Assembly: GCA_020633955.1 (NCBI GenBank)
Contig: JACKCP010000012.1
Span: 18,274 to 82,273 of the forward strand
Length of the DNA stretch: 64,000 nt
Origin: Desulfobacteraceae bacterium
GTDB taxonomy: Bacteria > Desulfobacterota > Desulfobacteria > Desulfobacterales > JACKCP01
Direction of reading: 5' to 3'
Positions 63,747 through 64,000 of the stretch are shown piece after piece (within the stretch, counting starts at the first letter, position 1; each line of letters starts with the position of its first letter). The position numbers and the translations under genes are program-made. A model generated the notes under the pieces. It was not told where the DNA came from. It made no database searches and saw nothing but the letters and a program-made list of their open reading frames with translations.

Positions 63747-64000
63747 TTAGATTTCTCCTTTAAATGCTCTTTGCATCAGGGAACTGAAATTTTGTTCCAG
63801 GTCTTTTAAGGATTTTTGCATTTTTTGTTTCTGGATTTCTATTTTTTCTACTTTTTCTGCGAAATTGTTTTGCAGGGTTATTGGGGGTACTGGGATATTA
63901 AGTTCTTTTAATTTGGCTTTAGAAATATTTATCATTGAAGCTGCACTGCCTCCAGCAAGGTTATTTATTTTTGTACGAAAATTTTTATTGTTGAAAAGAC
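63747..64000 (-). CDS. hsdS: HsdS, C-terminal end (type I specificity subunit, partial)
   Basis: The frame is open to the right edge of the window, so only the last 84 residues or so are seen. It shows the end of a target-recognition domain (NLAGGSAASMINISKAKLKE, LNIPVPPITLQ) and the conserved coiled helix with VEKIEIQKQKMQKSLKDLEQ followed by LMQRAFKGEI. This is typical of the second half of type I specificity subunits. The ATG at 63935 is internal. Confidence 0.9.
   Translation of the reverse strand, partial: LFNNKNFRTKINNLAGGSAASMINISKAKLKELNIPVPPITLQNNFAEKVEKIEIQKQKMQKSLKDLEQNFSSLMQRAFKGEI

Overview
The window reads as a stretch of an AT-rich chromosome from a fatty-acid-degrading, probably anaerobic Desulfobacterota/Desulfobacteraceae-type bacterium. 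This is inferred from the gene content: an acyl-CoA dehydrogenase, thiolase and CoA-transferase cluster under a sigma-54 activator, many PAS-rich histidine kinases, a haem-binding sensor kinase, several methyl-accepting chemotaxis proteins and an Old Yellow Enzyme-type reductase. No 16S gene, tRNA or CRISPR array was seen, so the species cannot be fixed.

Layout. 1-7.7 kb: a left-truncated sigma-54 activator, a near-perfect -24/-12 promoter, then a fatty-acid oxidation operon (CoA-transferase, acyl-CoA dehydrogenase, small Cys-rich protein, thiolase). 8-24 kb: a PerR/Fur-type regulator, a CheB-CheR-PAS fusion, then a signalling block (MCP, PAS histidine kinase, sigma-54 response regulator, REC-kinase-REC hybrid, two more MCPs). 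24-31 kb: an OYE-type reductase, a beta-barrel protein, a small unknown protein, a xanthine/uracil-type permease with an ATPase-like tail, and a decayed GAF-GGDEF gene. 31-42 kb: a 1428-residue haem-sensing hybrid kinase facing a four-gene minus-strand operon (REC-REC-PATAN, MshEN, MinD/FlhG-like ATPase, REC-kinase-REC-HDOD). 42-45 kb: AIM24-type protein, a small phasin-like protein, a U32 peptidase-family protein. 45-52.3 kb: a visibly GC-richer block with an NlpC/P60 lipoprotein and a complete tripartite MacAB-TolC-like exporter whose adaptor carries an N-terminal PAS domain. 52.4-64 kb: an accessory region with an IS66 transposase remnant, an MBL-fold RNA/DNA-processing-type hydrolase, a divergently controlled sigma-54 module (activator versus an unknown protein plus a PD-(D/E)XK-like nuclease), a flavin-binding PPOX protein, two small genes of unknown origin, and a type I restriction locus (frame-broken hsdR, partial hsdS).

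Two families of intergenic palindromic repeats run through the window. Family A (about 143 bp, foldable along its whole length) has at least six good copies, degraded relatives and one 41-bp internal-deletion derivative. Family B exists as a short form of about 59 bp and a long form of about 168 bp that carries a second hairpin nested inside.

The best candidate for an undescribed system is at 54.4-58.5 kb. An orphan bacterial enhancer-binding protein with an unrecognised N-terminal domain is transcribed away from a two-gene operon (473-residue unknown protein plus nuclease-like protein). Between them lie a 16-bp-arm perfect palindrome and a sigma-54-like promoter. A decayed second copy of the same promoter and gene start lies 3 kb away. 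This suggests a signal-induced nuclease module next to a restriction locus. The function is inference.
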